64,000 nt of DNA. Origin: Bowmanella dokdonensis. GTDB lineage: Bacteria; Pseudomonadota; Gammaproteobacteria; Enterobacterales; Alteromonadaceae. Both the position numbers and the translations under genes were made by a program. Shown piece after piece: positions 63,911 to 64,000 of this stretch (position 1 is the first letter of the stretch; every line of letters starts with the position of its first letter). The DNA is taken from NCBI RefSeq assembly GCF_017254865.1, contig NZ_JAFKCV010000004.1, forward strand, positions 427,149 to 491,148, in the 5' to 3' direction. The notes beneath the pieces were generated by a model. The model had not been told where the DNA came from, ran no database searches, and saw only the letters and a program-made list of their open reading frames with translations.

Positions 63911-64000
63911 GATTTTCCTGCTTAAGCTGCCTGTTTTGCATACTCAACAGGCGACATGTAATTCAGTGAGCTATGCGGGCGAACATGGTTGTAATGCTCG
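63874..64000 (-). mobile_element. IS3-family insertion sequence, one end only
   Basis: The element begins at 63874 with TGACCTTTCCCC, a terminus of the type seen in IS3-family elements, directly after the helicase codon for His in DPH. It contains the transposase C-terminus and runs out of the window. The exact border and target duplication need the other end. Confidence 0.75.
63922..64000 (-). CDS. IS3-family transposase, C-terminal fragment
   Basis: The last 25 codons of an IS3-family DDE transposase (OrfB). The ending HYNHVRPHSSLNYMSPVEYA is the family's standard C-terminus, after the catalytic Glu region. The stop is TAA at 63924-63922. The rest lies beyond base 64000, so completeness cannot be judged. 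Confidence 0.9.
   Translation of the reverse strand, partial: EHYNHVRPHSSLNYMSPVEYAKQAA

Overview
This 64 kb window comes from a gammaproteobacterial chromosome, most likely of the order Alteromonadales (Alteromonadaceae-like). The evidence is the conserved ygfB-pepP-ubiH-ubiI block beside a 6S RNA gene, the rpiA-serA pair, the gcvT-gcvH-gcvP glycine cleavage operon, several large GGDEF/EAL proteins, TonB-dependent receptors and many secreted peptidases. Base composition is moderately GC-rich and even until about 62.6 kb. The last 1.2 kb is clearly AT-rich and looks acquired. The species itself is an inference; no rRNA or other marker gene is present.

Layout. 1-7.1 kb: a partial TonB-dependent receptor, a LytS/LytTR two-component pair, a secreted metallo-beta-lactamase-fold hydrolase and a secreted amidohydrolase. 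7.1-7.5 kb: a MITE-like element with 23-bp terminal inverted repeats. 7.6-16.7 kb: a five-gene minus-strand operon of transglutaminases, circularly permuted ATP-grasp proteins and alpha-E proteins. This is a conserved but functionally unresolved peptide-modification system, here with one fused, apparently catalytically degenerate ATP-grasp copy. 16.9-25.6 kb: a PLP dehydratase, YdhF and an SDR enzyme, then two GGDEF/EAL proteins flanking a solute-binding-like protein and a PH-domain protein. 25.6-34 kb: two secreted S9 peptidases, TrmN6, small membrane or unknown proteins and a calpain-like cysteine protease. 34-40 kb: a tightly coupled five-gene operon (cupredoxin-like protein, GGDEF/EAL membrane sensor, outer-membrane barrel, repeat protein, solute-binding-like protein), which is the best candidate here for an undescribed signalling system.

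40-52 kb is core metabolism: serA, rpiA, 5-formyl-THF cyclo-ligase, a hybrid histidine kinase, DoxX, a lipoprotein lipase, 6S RNA, ygfB, pepP, ubiH and ubiI. 52-57 kb holds an acetyltransferase, an NhaC-family transporter (probable MetT) with a MetJ operator, a TonB receptor and a LysR regulator. 57.5-62.2 kb is gcvTHP, with two palindromic repeats inserted between its genes. Beyond gcvP lies a hairpin-dense spacer, then an AT-rich DEAH helicase gene cut off by an IS3-family element whose transposase runs out of the window.

Functional links. Serine synthesis (serA) and the probable methionine transporter both carry tandem MetJ-type boxes. With gcvTHP and 5-formyl-THF cyclo-ligase, the window therefore holds much of the serine/glycine/one-carbon/methionine economy. 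Cyclic-di-GMP signalling is represented by three large proteins, two of them with both catalytic signatures intact.
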